Assembly (NCBI GenBank): GCA_009829735.1
Contig: CM020620.1
Location: 26,010,951 to 26,074,950, forward strand
Origin: Pyropia yezoensis
Taxonomy: Eukaryota; Rhodophyta; Bangiophyceae; Bangiales; Bangiaceae
Length of the DNA stretch: 64,000 bases
Direction of reading: 5' to 3'
The notes below the pieces were generated by a model, which searched no databases, had not been told where the DNA came from, and saw only the letters and a program-made list of their open reading frames with translations. A program made the position numbers and the translations under genes. Of the stretch, positions 10,576 to 20,191 are shown piece by piece. Positions within the stretch are counted from its first letter, which is position 1. Each line of letters starts with the position of its first letter.

Positions 10576-11276
10576 CGTTCTACCACAGTAGCCGCGGTAG
10601 CGAGCACAAACACGCTTTCGAGGTGTAGCCCCGCCCGTTCCCCAATTTCTCCCAATGGAGGGCCCCCTGCCCCCCCTGACCGCGGTGACAAGTTCGTCAA
10701 AGATCCGGCCTTCCGACACTGTGTTGGTCTGCGTGGGGAGGGCACTACCGTCGCAGACGCCGTAGCTGCCGCCGCTTGTTGGCGCGGAGAGGGGCGCCCC
10801 ATTCAGGACGGTAATTCATCGGCGGGGACCATCGTGTGAGAAGAAAAGAAGTCCATGCCACTCACCGGTTGCGAGAGGGGTGGCGGCGGCTCCTCTGTCG
10901 ACACCGCCGCGGCGGCTGTGCCGGCAGCAGCCAGGAGTGGGGGGGGGGGGGGGGGGGTTGGGGAGGCGCGGGGGGGGGGAGGATGTCGGGGGGCGGTCGG
11001 AAGATCTCATGGGAGCAGGGGACGTCGCGCAAGCCACAGCCGCGGGCGCGAATGCATATCAGGACGGCCGCCGGGTCGGCCGCCACCGCCCACGCCCTGC
11101 ACCATTCGTCCATGATGGCCGTGGCAAGGTGGCCGCCGCGAGGCCACCACCACACCCCCACTCCCCCCCATCCCCCATGTCCTGGGAAGTGCACCGCCAT
11201 GCGCCTTGTTCACGCCGGCCGCATGGGCTGTAGTGGCGCCAGGTGCCAACTCGATGGCGGTGGCGCGACGCGATTT

Positions 11277-11744
11277 TGTGGCAGTATTGACCCCCAGGTA
11301 GGGGGCAACACGTGCCATGCAAGGGGCGGCAGGCCACTAGCCTGATCCGTTCCTCCCCCTGCATTTGGGTCCATATTCCCTAAGTTCGGGATAGTTAGCT
11401 TAGTAGTAAATCCAACTTGGATTTGAGGGTTTTCTGCATTTATCGTCTTGAATTTTCGTGTGGCCCGGTGGGCAGGTGCTGGGGTGGGAGATTCTGAGTG
11501 GCGAGATTCTGAGTGGACCCTGGGGGGATAAGGGGAGGGACAGCGGGGCTTGGCCCTGCGTCCCCGTCCCGACCAAGAAACTGTTGGACCACACACCATC
11601 TTCTTGTTTGTCCGTGGGGGGATTGCCCCACAACAGGGATAGAGTGTGTGCGACTTGCACTTCTTCCGGTTCCCCCGACACGGGAGGCAGCCCTCGCACA
11701 CCGCCCCAACTTGGGTACTGTGTGTGCGAGTGGTTTTTGCCACA
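11277..11744 (+). repeat. 5' LTR of family B element (468 bp)
   Basis: It is bounded by TGTGGCA and TGCCACA. Its sequence matches 20192-20659 by eye without differences. It is preceded by GATTT (11272-11276), which recurs after the 3' LTR. Confidence 0.97.
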
Positions 11745-11746
11745 TT

Positions 11747-11765
11747 TGGTGGAGCAGCAGGGGAC
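11747..11765 (+). other. Primer binding site, family B element
   Basis: TGGTGGAGCAGCAGGGGAC lies two bases after the 5' LTR. The same 19 bases follow the family A LTR, so both families would use the same tRNA primer. Confidence 0.75.
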
Positions 11766-11863
11766 AGAGGTAAACTTTACCTCCGGGTGCACCCGGGTGT
11801 AGGGGGCCCTCTGTCTCAGAGGAACGGTGGACTTGGACCGTGTCATACGGATCGTTAGCCAAC

Positions 11864-13810
11864 ATGGCTAGCTCGGACCCCCCGTCGTCCGGGGAGTACA
11901 CGGGTGACGCACGTACTTCAGTGCCTTTGAATACTGGTGAGACACAGGTGGGTTTACCTGGGGTCGCAGAGGGACTAGAGGTCCCTCAAGCCAGCAGGAC
12001 TGGAAGTGCGGGCGGGCAACAGGCCACCCCGACTCAGTCGGGAGTTCACTCGGGTGACACTTCTGACGTGGGTGGGCCGAAGTCTGGCCACCGCGTGGTA
12101 TACTCAACGGGAACGTCCCAAGGGGTGAGGACTGTCCCCGCGAGTTCCACTCGGGTTGGAGCCAACTTTGGCATGGAGCCATCGCCAACTAGGCTTTCGG
12201 AGGACGGCGGACCTCCGTTGGTCGGCGATGGGCTCGCGCCCATGCCCCCGGTTGAGACCCCTGAGGAACGTGGTTACCCCTCAGGTGGACTCCCGGAGGT
12301 GGACCGAGACTCAACTGGAGTCGTCAATCCACTCCTCGCGGAAACTGTCCGTCGGGAGGCGACCACTGTGTTGCGGCAGACTTTGCCGGACCTGGTGGTC
12401 ACGATGACGAATACTATTCTGAATCAGATTGTGGCGAGTTTGCCAGATGGCCTTAATGTCCAGACCGGATTGGGGCCTTCGAGCCCGCAGGCGCAGGGGG
12501 TGCCCCCCCTGACACCTATCTCGGGTCGCCCTGAACAGGGGGCGACCCCTGTGACTCCCAACGAGGGAGCCACACCATACTCGGTGGGGCGTACGCCCTT
12601 CATGGGGGAGTTCCCCCCGACAACACCGGCGGCTACACCAAGCGCGCCGCGCCGGACTACAGGCACTGTGGGTGAACTTACCCCAGTGCCACAGCGGCTG
12701 TTCCCTCAACGTGAGGTGCCGCCCAAGATCCAGGTAGCCAACCCGGTCTACCAGAGAATCTTTGACTGTGAGACCTACGCCCTCCACAACAAGTCGGTGG
12801 CGTATGGTCCTGACCAGGCCCGAGCCATGGGCCGTGCCAAGAAGAATGCACTTCACTCTTTTGGGCACAAAGCGGAGTGGGATGGAACTCCCCCCCTCCG
12901 TGTCTTTGAGTTCCTACGTCGTTTCACAAAAGCCTGTGACGACAATGCCATAAGTGAAGGCATGGCTTTTTACATGCTACAGGAGCTTACGAAGGGAGAC
13001 CTGCGGACAGAACTTATGTCCGTCATGCCCAGCTCCTCAAGTGGAAGCGCTGGGGAGGTGACGTCCTATTTGGAGCTCGTCAACTGGTTGTTGAGGGCCA
13101 TGGTTGATGAAGCGGCGTTGGCTTCTCAAGTCGAGGAGTTTACGCAAGCCCATCAGGAAGAGGCGGAGGACGAGTTGTCCTTTGCGGAGCGAGTCCGTAA
13201 GCTCAACAATCTTTGTGGGTTTCTTCATCCACAAGCTGTGGTGAAGAGTCGGTTTGTGGAAGGACTCCACTGGTCAGTCCGGATGGAGACCCGGGAGCAT
13301 AACACTGCCCGGGCGACCCTGGCCGAGTTGGCTAGGTTCGCCTACCGCAGAGGCGAGGCCTACCGCAAGTTGCGGGAAGAACAACGCCAGGAGCGTCAGG
13401 CCGAGTTGGCCAAGGAACGGGAAGAGGCGCGCCAGGCCAGAGAGTTGCGAGAGGCACGCCGAATCCGCAAGGAGAGGGTGGTAGCTGCCGTGGGAACTTC
13501 CCAAGGTACCTCGTCGTCTTCCCCAGTTGGGAAGACCCCTCCGGGAACTGATCATCGGTGTTGGAACTGCAACTCCGATGGTCACTGGGCATATGATTGC
13601 CCCAAGTTGAGTAAACGCATCCAACAGCTTGTTAGGAATGCGAGTAAGAAGTCGGCTACGAACGAAGTGCGTTCACGCCGCGAGGGTGGGTCTCGACCAG
13701 TGGTGGCGGTCGCCACACCCTCGACGGAGGGGGCGGACACGTCGTCCTCGGACTCGTCGTCGTCCCCTTCGCCCTCAGATTCGGACGCCAAGTCGGCGGG
13801 AAACGAATGA
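11864..13810 (+). CDS. gag: Gag polyprotein of family B chromovirus
   Basis: The protein has 648 residues. The start is the ATG at 11864 (AACATGG); an in-frame GTG lies eight codons upstream. The N-terminal half is Ser/Thr/Gly/Pro-rich. A retrotransposon gag core follows at about residues 335-500, then a charged helical stretch rich in Arg/Glu (residues about 500-545) and a CCHC knuckle (CWNCNSDGHWAYDC, about 566-580). The C-terminal tail is Ser/Asp-rich and ends AGNE. It should form the particle and bind RNA. The stop TGA overlaps the pol ATG (ATGA), and the frame shift from gag to pol is -1. Confidence 0.93.
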   Translation: MASSDPPSSGEYTGDARTSVPLNTGETQVGLPGVAEGLEVPQASRTGSAGGQQATPTQSGVHSGDTSDVGGPKSGHRVVYSTGTSQGVRTVPASSTRVGANFGMEPSPTRLSEDGGPPLVGDGLAPMPPVETPEERGYPSGGLPEVDRDSTGVVNPLLAETVRREATTVLRQTLPDLVVTMTNTILNQIVASLPDGLNVQTGLGPSSPQAQGVPPLTPISGRPEQGATPVTPNEGATPYSVGRTPFMGEFPPTTPAATPSAPRRTTGTVGELTPVPQRLFPQREVPPKIQVANPVYQRIFDCETYALHNKSVAYGPDQARAMGRAKKNALHSFGHKAEWDGTPPLRVFEFLRRFTKACDDNAISEGMAFYMLQELTKGDLRTELMSVMPSSSSGSAGEVTSYLELVNWLLRAMVDEAALASQVEEFTQAHQEEAEDELSFAERVRKLNNLCGFLHPQAVVKSRFVEGLHWSVRMETREHNTARATLAELARFAYRRGEAYRKLREEQRQERQAELAKEREEARQARELREARRIRKERVVAAVGTSQGTSSSSPVGKTPPGTDHRCWNCNSDGHWAYDCPKLSKRIQQLVRNASKKSATNEVRSRREGGSRPVVAVATPSTEGADTSSSDSSSSPSPSDSDAKSAGNE

Positions 13811-13843
13811 CCGTTGGAGCTGGTCGTCCGAAGCTCACAACGG
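13798..13843 (+). promoter_or_regulatory. Probable -1 frameshift signal: GGGAAAC plus stem-loop
   Basis: The heptamer GGGAAAC (13798-13804) is in the gag register GCG GGA AAC. A six-base spacer (13805-13810) contains the gag stop. Then CCGTTGGAGCT (13811-13821) pairs with AGCTC and CAACGG (13832-13836 and 13838-13843): 11 base pairs with one bulged A and a 10-base loop. Heptamer, 5-9 base spacer and stable stem match the known layout of -1 frameshift elements. The alternative is reinitiation at the overlapping ATGA. Confidence 0.75.
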
Positions 13844-16800
13844 CAGCCTCGGCCAAGTGGGCCAAGAGGACGAACCAACCGTGTCGGATACTGCGGCGAC
13901 CTAAGGGAGTCCGCCCACCTCGGGTGGGACTTCCCAAGAACGTAAACCCACGTCGGGTCATCGCGGTGCTGACGGGTGAGAACTTCCAGGTGGCTGGACG
14001 GGTGCAACTTGCCCCCGGCCGCGCCTGTTGTGCCCGTATCGTACTTGATACCGGGTCAGGAGCCTCCTTGATACGCAAGTCGCTATTACCAAAGGGGATG
14101 AGGCTCCAACGCTGGAAGTCTAAAGCGGACCATCTGATCGATATCAATGGTGGGGTACTTCCCATCGTTGGTGCCGTGACCCTACCAACTCGGTTGGGGA
14201 CCCATGAGGTCGACGTGACCTATGGTGTAGTTGAGAATATATCGGTACCCCTGCTTCTGGGTACCCCTTATGTCGTAACACAAGTGCCTTTGATTTGTGG
14301 CCCTGAGTACTGGGTCAAGTTGATGAATGGGGAGACTATCCCCATCCTTGGTAAGGGAAAGTCTGTGGCTCCTGTGACAGTTTCACAGTCGAAGCCTGTT
14401 TGTTCTGTGAGGGAAGGGTTTACTGCTACTCTGCGTTTAGCCCGTAAAGTCATGTTGCCCCCCAACTCGGTGGCGCACGTGGATGTTGTAACTGATTATG
14501 CGGGGAACGGGTTGGTGCACCCTAACCCCCGTCTTGCTCGCAAGCACCAAGTGCATGTTGCCCTTGGCACGATGGACTCCAAAGCCGGAGTCCCGTGGAG
14601 GATCCAGGTGATGAACCTGAGCTCGTCGCCCAAGTTCTTCAAGTCGGGGGCCAAGTTCGGCTATATCGACCAACACGAGGGACCGGTAGTAGCGGTCACC
14701 CTCAGCGCGGGCGCAAGTAGCGACCCGAAGTCCGGAAAGGAGAAGCATCAAGCCAAGTCGGCCGCCTCTCCTCGGCCCCAGGTAAACATGGAGGGTGTTC
14801 CACCCAGGTTGAGGGTTCAAGTTGAACGCCTCTTGGACCAATATCACAAGTTGTGGGATGGTCAATTGGGACTCATGAGAGCTACCCAACACCGGATCGA
14901 GTTGAAACCCGGTGCGCCCCCTATACGCCAACAACCGTATAGGGGGGGACCCCGTTCAAGGGCCCTCGTTAAGGAGCAAGTTGCTCGCATGGAGGCCCTC
15001 GATGTGATCGAGGCCAGCAACGCCGAGTGGGCGAGTCCGGTGGTGATCGTCCCCAAAGTTGATGGGACCCCCCGGTTCTGTATCGACTGCCGTAAGCTCA
15101 ACGAGAGCACGGTGAAGGATAGTTATCCCCTACCTCGGATGGATGACTGTCTGGACTCTCTGGGGGAGGCAAACGTGTTCTCTACCCTGGACTGTAACGC
15201 GGGGTACTGGCAAATTCCCATTGCCCCGGAGGACAGGCATAAAACTACCTTTACCTGTCACTGTGGTACCTACCAGTGCAAGCGTCTACCGTTTGGCCTG
15301 TGTAACGCGCCGGCAACTTTCCAGCGCGCTATGGACATGATTCTGGCCGGAGTACGGTGGCAGATCTGTCTCGTGTACCTAGACGATATCATTGTGTTCT
15401 CCCGAAGTCCGGAGGAACACATTGGCCATCTTGGCCAGGTGTTCAAGCTACTTGCTGACGCCGGAGTGTCACTGAAGGCGAGTAAGTGCCACCTCTTCAC
15501 TCAAGAGGTGGAGTACTTGGGACATGTTGTCCGTCCGGGGCGTCTCAGTGTCAACGAGAAAAACTTGAGGGCCATCCGCAAGGCTCAGTACCCCCGGACC
15601 CAGACCCAGATGAGGAGCTTCCTCGGGATGTGTAACGTGTACCGACGTTTCACTAAGGGCTTCGCCAAAGTGGCGAAGCCGTTGAATGAGTTAGTGAGCT
15701 CAACGCTACCGAAGAACCTGCCTCCCCCAAGTCGGGTGGAGCAGGAATCCTTTGAGACTCTTCGGGACCTTCTGCTGAAGCCCCCTATCCTGGCTATTCC
15801 CTGGTTGGGAGGCCACTACATCCTGGATGTGGACGCTAGCTACGACCAACTTGGTTGTGTGTTGCTTCAGCAACAGCCGGACAAGGAGTACTTGCCGGTG
15901 GGATACTACAGCAAGGGGCTAAACTCGGCCGAGAAGAACTACGGAGTCACCGAGTTGGAAGGACTCGCAGTGGTATGGGCGGTGACGTCACTTCGTCACT
16001 ACCTAGAGGGTGAGAAGTTCCTCATCCGCTGTGACCACCGCGCGTTGCAGTTCATCTTCAAGACGGACTGTACGAACACTCGTCTCAACCGGTGGAGGGT
16101 GCGACTTGCACCCTTCAACTTTGATATTGAGTACCGACCTGGCAGGCAACATGCCCTTGCCGACGGCCTCTCTCGGGTACCTACCGAGGGACTGGACACC
16201 ACCCCAGTCGATGAGGACATCCCCATCGTGGGGGTAGTCACGCGCTCGGGTCAGGCGTTGAATCCCGAGGCGCCAGGGAACAAGAAGTACTTGCCCCTGT
16301 CCCTGGACGAAGTAGTGAAGGCCCAGGCCGAGGATCCCTTCTGCAAGTCGCAGAGGGATACCCTGGATACAGTGGCGGAGACGCGGTTCTTCCTGGGAGA
16401 CGATGGCCTCCTCATGAGGAGGGGGGTATTCCAGGGGACCGAACAACTTGTCGTCCCCGCATCCCTCAAGGACAGTATCCTTGAGAGGGAGCATAACGCT
16501 CCCACGGGTGGACACCTGGGGTCTAGTAAACTGTACCAGACCCTGAGGACCAGGTACTACTGGCCGTCCATGGTGGTGGACATCTACAGTTGGGTGGCTG
16601 CCTGCACAAGTTGTGCACAGAACCGTCTGATGGAACGGCGGCCTACTACGGCTATGCTATTGTTCCCGGCCAAGGAGCCCTTCGCCGCGTTGGCGATGGA
16701 CATCCTTGGGCCACTGCCAGTGACCGAGGAGGGCAACCAGTACCTCCTGGTCATCTGTGACCGCTTCACGAAACTTACGCGAGCGATCCCACTGGCAGAG

Positions 16801-17790
16801 ATCACGGCCATGTCGGTCGTGTCAGCCTTCCTAGATCACTGGGTTGCCGCGTATGGCATTCCGGATAGTACACTATCGGACAATGGACCGCAATTTGCGT
16901 CTGTACTGTTTCAAGGAGTGCTGGATATGTTGGGGGTTAAGGCAAACTATGCCACCCCCTACCACCCACAAACTAATGGGCAGGTGGAGCGCTTCAACAA
17001 AACTATTGTTAGGCAGCTGCGCCATTATGTGAGTGAACACGTGAAGACGTGGGACCAATACATTTCTATTCTGACCACTGCCTACAATTCGCAGGTTCAC
17101 TCATCTACCGGGGAAGTACCCCTCGCTTTTGTGACCCCCCGTCGCGTGCGGTCTATTGCCGTGCGGCGGCCGCTCCCAACTAGGGAGGATGGTGGCAGTA
17201 CGCCCACTCCTACTGAGAGTAAGGCGGAGTTCGCTGCTAGGCTTGAAAACCTCATCCCTAAAGTCAGGGCTGAGATGGACAAAGCACAAAAGCGCTACAA
17301 GCGTACCTTTGACAAAAAGGTGCGCAACGCCAAGCATGTCCCCGAGCAGGGTGACTGGGTATTGGTCCACTCACACACCCCAACTGGGGGTAAGTTGGTG
17401 TTCCAGACGAAGGGGCCGTACCAGGTCCTTCGTACTGATGGGCGGCGCTTCACCATCGAAAGTGACGATGGGGTCCGCACAGTGAACGGACAGGACGTGG
17501 TCAAAGTTGCACCACCGCCTGCAGGCGACCCAGCTTGGGCGCGTGCTTTGAAAACGTGGCGCCTGCCCTCGCTGCCTGCAGCCAAACAGGGCCCGCAGGA
17601 GTACGTGTTTGACAAGTTCATCGACCACGGCTGGGATGAGGATACTGACCGCCTCATGTTGAGGGTGCGTTGGTTTGGCTACAAAGCCAAGGATGATACG
17701 TGGGAGTATGTGGAGGACCTTCCTGCTGAGAAGGTCCGGGCGTACTGTGCCCGGAACGAGATAGACCCTAACAGCCCTCCCTCAACGTGA
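13807..17790 (+). CDS. pol: Pol polyprotein (PR-RT-RH-IN-chromodomain) of family B chromovirus
   Basis: The protein has 1327 residues and is intact. Domains in order: aspartic protease with LDTGSG (Asp 81); reverse transcriptase with PLPRMDD, LPFGLCNAP and YLDD at about 524-527; RNase H starting near LDVDASYDQLG (about 673); and integrase. The integrase has an HHCC zinc finger (H...H...CTSC, about 897-935) and a D-D-E core: AMDILGP (about 965), SDNGPQF (about 1025), QVERFNK (about 1061). A C-terminal chromodomain (YVFDKFIDHG... LRVRWFGYKAKDDTWEY, about 1265-1320) is diagnostic of chromoviruses and should guide insertion through histone marks. The gene lies 111 bases before the end of the convergent antisense ORF. 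Confidence 0.96.
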   Translation: MTVGAGRPKLTTAASAKWAKRTNQPCRILRRPKGVRPPRVGLPKNVNPRRVIAVLTGENFQVAGRVQLAPGRACCARIVLDTGSGASLIRKSLLPKGMRLQRWKSKADHLIDINGGVLPIVGAVTLPTRLGTHEVDVTYGVVENISVPLLLGTPYVVTQVPLICGPEYWVKLMNGETIPILGKGKSVAPVTVSQSKPVCSVREGFTATLRLARKVMLPPNSVAHVDVVTDYAGNGLVHPNPRLARKHQVHVALGTMDSKAGVPWRIQVMNLSSSPKFFKSGAKFGYIDQHEGPVVAVTLSAGASSDPKSGKEKHQAKSAASPRPQVNMEGVPPRLRVQVERLLDQYHKLWDGQLGLMRATQHRIELKPGAPPIRQQPYRGGPRSRALVKEQVARMEALDVIEASNAEWASPVVIVPKVDGTPRFCIDCRKLNESTVKDSYPLPRMDDCLDSLGEANVFSTLDCNAGYWQIPIAPEDRHKTTFTCHCGTYQCKRLPFGLCNAPATFQRAMDMILAGVRWQICLVYLDDIIVFSRSPEEHIGHLGQVFKLLADAGVSLKASKCHLFTQEVEYLGHVVRPGRLSVNEKNLRAIRKAQYPRTQTQMRSFLGMCNVYRRFTKGFAKVAKPLNELVSSTLPKNLPPPSRVEQESFETLRDLLLKPPILAIPWLGGHYILDVDASYDQLGCVLLQQQPDKEYLPVGYYSKGLNSAEKNYGVTELEGLAVVWAVTSLRHYLEGEKFLIRCDHRALQFIFKTDCTNTRLNRWRVRLAPFNFDIEYRPGRQHALADGLSRVPTEGLDTTPVDEDIPIVGVVTRSGQALNPEAPGNKKYLPLSLDEVVKAQAEDPFCKSQRDTLDTVAETRFFLGDDGLLMRRGVFQGTEQLVVPASLKDSILEREHNAPTGGHLGSSKLYQTLRTRYYWPSMVVDIYSWVAACTSCAQNRLMERRPTTAMLLFPAKEPFAALAMDILGPLPVTEEGNQYLLVICDRFTKLTRAIPLAEITAMSVVSAFLDHWVAAYGIPDSTLSDNGPQFASVLFQGVLDMLGVKANYATPYHPQTNGQVERFNKTIVRQLRHYVSEHVKTWDQYISILTTAYNSQVHSSTGEVPLAFVTPRRVRSIAVRRPLPTREDGGSTPTPTESKAEFAARLENLIPKVRAEMDKAQKRYKRTFDKKVRNAKHVPEQGDWVLVHSHTPTGGKLVFQTKGPYQVLRTDGRRFTIESDDGVRTVNGQDVVKVAPPPAGDPAWARALKTWRLPSLPAAKQGPQEYVFDKFIDHGWDEDTDRLMLRVRWFGYKAKDDTWEYVEDLPAEKVRAYCARNEIDPNSPPST

Positions 17791-17901
17791 GGGAAGGCCG
17801 AGCAACAGTGCCAAGAGAGTGCTTCAAGTCGAAGTGGTACGCAGAGTGGCTTGTAACTACAGCCCTAACCCTCACGCTCTCACAACAAAGGCAGCTGCCA
17901 A

Positions 17902-19845
17902 CTAGGCACGCATGCTAGACTCTCCCACTCCACGGCCCTCGCCCTCACGTGGAGGCGAGCGGCGAGACCCACGCCGATAACGGTCTCCACTCGTTGGAAG
18001 GGGTGGCGGCTCCAAGTCGGAACCGTCGCGCCCCTCACGGTCGCGCAAGTGGCGCCGACCGTGGCTACTCTTCTGCCTGGTCTTGCGCGCAAGTTTGCGA
18101 CGCAGACGCTGGACAGACTCCGTCTCCGATGGGGTAGAGGACTCCGAGACGGAGTAAGACAACTCGTCTTCCGACACGGAGGGAGAGCGCCGCGAGTGAC
18201 GGCGACGACGGCGAGGAGGCGAGTATGCCCGGCTCGCACGACGCTTGCCACGCCCAAGTGGGGTTGGCTGGGGCATAATAGCCCCAATGCGAGCCAACTC
18301 GGCCGTCGTAAACTCCGCCACCGACTCGCAACTCGCGGTCGCCACTGCAGTACGAACGCGCTCCTCAAGTTGAGGAGTCTCGGAACTTTGGAGGGTTGCG
18401 GTCGACGCGGCCAACCAGGAAATGGTGCGCACCAACGTGGTGATCATCATCTCTGAGGTTAGAGGCGTGGGCGGTAACACCAACTTGGGGTATACCGTCA
18501 GGAGGGTGGCCCCCAAGTTGGGGGACACCGGTGTGGATGACTCCACGGCCACGCTGATCGGGATGTTCCCGTGAGGCTGGAAAGGAACAGGAGGAAGCGG
18601 AGGGGCACGCCGAGGTGGCGGTACCCGGGTGTAACTGCGACCCCGACTTGGGGCCCCCGCAGTAGGTTGAGTCATATGGTCATCATATGAGGGCACAGCC
18701 ATAACTATGGGCTTGTCCGGGGGTGGCGCAGTGTGACGATCCACCCCCGGGGCATACGGGTAGTCCCCGATGCCCAACCCCTCTCGTAGGACCACACGGC
18801 CGTCGTGAAGTTCACGAGCGACCCACACGAACTGGCGAAGTGCGCCATCGTCCTTGGGCCCCCGAGTGGGGCGGCGCAACTTGTGCTCAATGCTCTCCCA
18901 CTCGATAAACTTGTGGAGGCGGAGCATCTCCTCAAGTAGAGTGAGTTGTCCTGACGAGCACCCCTCAGCAACTAGCTGAGGGGTGAGCTGTTCCAAACCC
19001 TGGATGAGCCGGAGGGGGAGATGCCAGAGCATCCCCCGCCGCTGAACACATGACACCCAGGTCGACATGACCTCGAGGAGCCACTGGGTGGCCAACATGG
19101 CCCACACCAGATGATCAGGGCCAGCCGTCAACATGACGGAGCCGAAGTGGTCAAGCAACCGTGGCAACAATGCCGGGAACCCGTAGGGGACCTCAACTTG
19201 AGGCCACCACTCGGGCTTCTTCGGGTAGTATTGCTCCTTACTGGCAGCAGACTGCTGAGGAAACTCAAGTTGAGCCGAGGTCACCAAGTAGGGACCTCGC
19301 CGGAAGTCCTTCTCCATCCGCACATCAAAGTGATGAGTGTGCGGATCGGCCTCGTGGAGGTACGGGGGGCGAGTTGCCACCGCGTCCCAAGTGAAGGTCG
19401 GCAAGTCGCCGGGACCCGGGATAGTTCCCCCGCGGTCCACCATGGCCTTGGCCCGCTGCACGTCCTCGACCTCCTCGTCGTCCAGGAAGGCAAACTGGTC
19501 CGTCCTGAAGCCGGCAGGGAACCCGACCCTACGGGGATACTTCTCCCGTAGGCGGTCCCATACCCGACCCATCGCTGCGCCGAGTCGGCCACAGCGAAGA
19601 ACAGTCAACCCCTCCTCATACAGAGGCCAAGCGGGGTAAAACCACCGCCCCAAGGCCTCACGCGGGACAACTTGTCCCGCCTCCGGGGGAGATCCTGCCG
19701 TCAACCCAAAGCCGGGTGACGCGGGAGTCCCACCCCCCGGAGCGATCGCGGAGCCCCCGCCGGAAGTCCCGGCGGGCGCTGCACCGTAGGAGGTGTCCTC
19801 CATACGCTCATCGAGAGAGTCCGTCTCCACTCCCGGAGTCGCCAT
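17902..19845 (-). CDS. Antisense accessory protein of family B chromovirus (unknown function)
   Basis: I chose the ATG at 19845 (CCATGG context), giving 647 residues; the copy at 51057 has an ATG at the same place. The N-terminus is acidic and Gly/Ser-rich. A folded-looking core (about residues 60-370) has motifs shared with relics in two other families: VWDRLREKYP, DLPTF, PEWWPQVEVPYG, HFGSVML, LREGLG and PYAPG. The last ~130 residues are Arg/Ser-rich (RRRRRHSRRSPS type), suggesting nucleic-acid binding or nuclear targeting. No transmembrane segment or signal peptide is seen, so it is not an obvious envelope protein. It lies between pol and the 3' LTR on the opposite strand, so it needs its own antisense promoter. 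I do not recognise the family. Confidence 0.8.
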   Translation of the reverse strand: MATPGVETDSLDERMEDTSYGAAPAGTSGGGSAIAPGGGTPASPGFGLTAGSPPEAGQVVPREALGRWFYPAWPLYEEGLTVLRCGRLGAAMGRVWDRLREKYPRRVGFPAGFRTDQFAFLDDEEVEDVQRAKAMVDRGGTIPGPGDLPTFTWDAVATRPPYLHEADPHTHHFDVRMEKDFRRGPYLVTSAQLEFPQQSAASKEQYYPKKPEWWPQVEVPYGFPALLPRLLDHFGSVMLTAGPDHLVWAMLATQWLLEVMSTWVSCVQRRGMLWHLPLRLIQGLEQLTPQLVAEGCSSGQLTLLEEMLRLHKFIEWESIEHKLRRPTRGPKDDGALRQFVWVARELHDGRVVLREGLGIGDYPYAPGVDRHTAPPPDKPIVMAVPSYDDHMTQPTAGAPSRGRSYTRVPPPRRAPPLPPVPFQPHGNIPISVAVESSTPVSPNLGATLLTVYPKLVLPPTPLTSEMMITTLVRTISWLAASTATLQSSETPQLEERVRTAVATASCESVAEFTTAELARIGAIMPQPTPLGRGKRRASRAYSPPRRRRRHSRRSPSVSEDELSYSVSESSTPSETESVQRLRRKLARKTRQKSSHGRRHLRDREGRDGSDLEPPPLPTSGDRYRRGSRRSPPREGEGRGVGESSMRA

Positions 19846-20178
19846 GGCTCTCCCCAAGTTGGGGAGAGACGTCCTGGCTATCGCGGCACGAGACCCGCCT
19901 CGAGTTGAGGGGGACTCGGATCGTGGGTAAACGGGTGGCCTCCCCAGCGTGGGGTGGCCCCGTGTAAGGTGAAGGAGAAGTGGTGGTGGTGGTGAGGTGT
20001 GAACCGAGGAGAGCAAGCTGCCAAGTGGGCAAGTTTGAGGAGAGGGGCGGCCAACGTGACCGCCTCCACATCCGCGTTACGTACTCAAGGGGGGACAGCA
20101 AGTCGCGTCCCCCCCCCCCCAACGCCGAGACGTGCGTTTACGTACCCCCTCACAGGGCCGACCGGGTCGGTCGGAACT

Positions 20179-20191
20179 GAGGAGAGGGGAG
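20179..20191 (+). other. Polypurine tract, family B element
   Basis: GAGGAGAGGGGAG directly precedes the 3' LTR, as expected for the plus-strand primer. The mirror arrangement is conserved at the B copy at 50718. Confidence 0.8.

Larger units (their letters stand above)
7415..11271. other. GC-rich region without a recognisable gene
   Basis: It is made of Pro/Ala/Gly-coding low-complexity sequence in many frames, with no frame that shows a domain. It has poly-G runs (for example G19 at 10939-10957). A roughly 60-bp sequence is found twice (about 8610-8675 and 10190-10250, sharing the CGTTGCCCGTTGA-like end). A TATAAATA lies at 8591-8598, 80 bp before an ATG at 8678 that opens a 195-residue low-complexity frame; I do not call that a gene. 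Confidence 0.4.
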
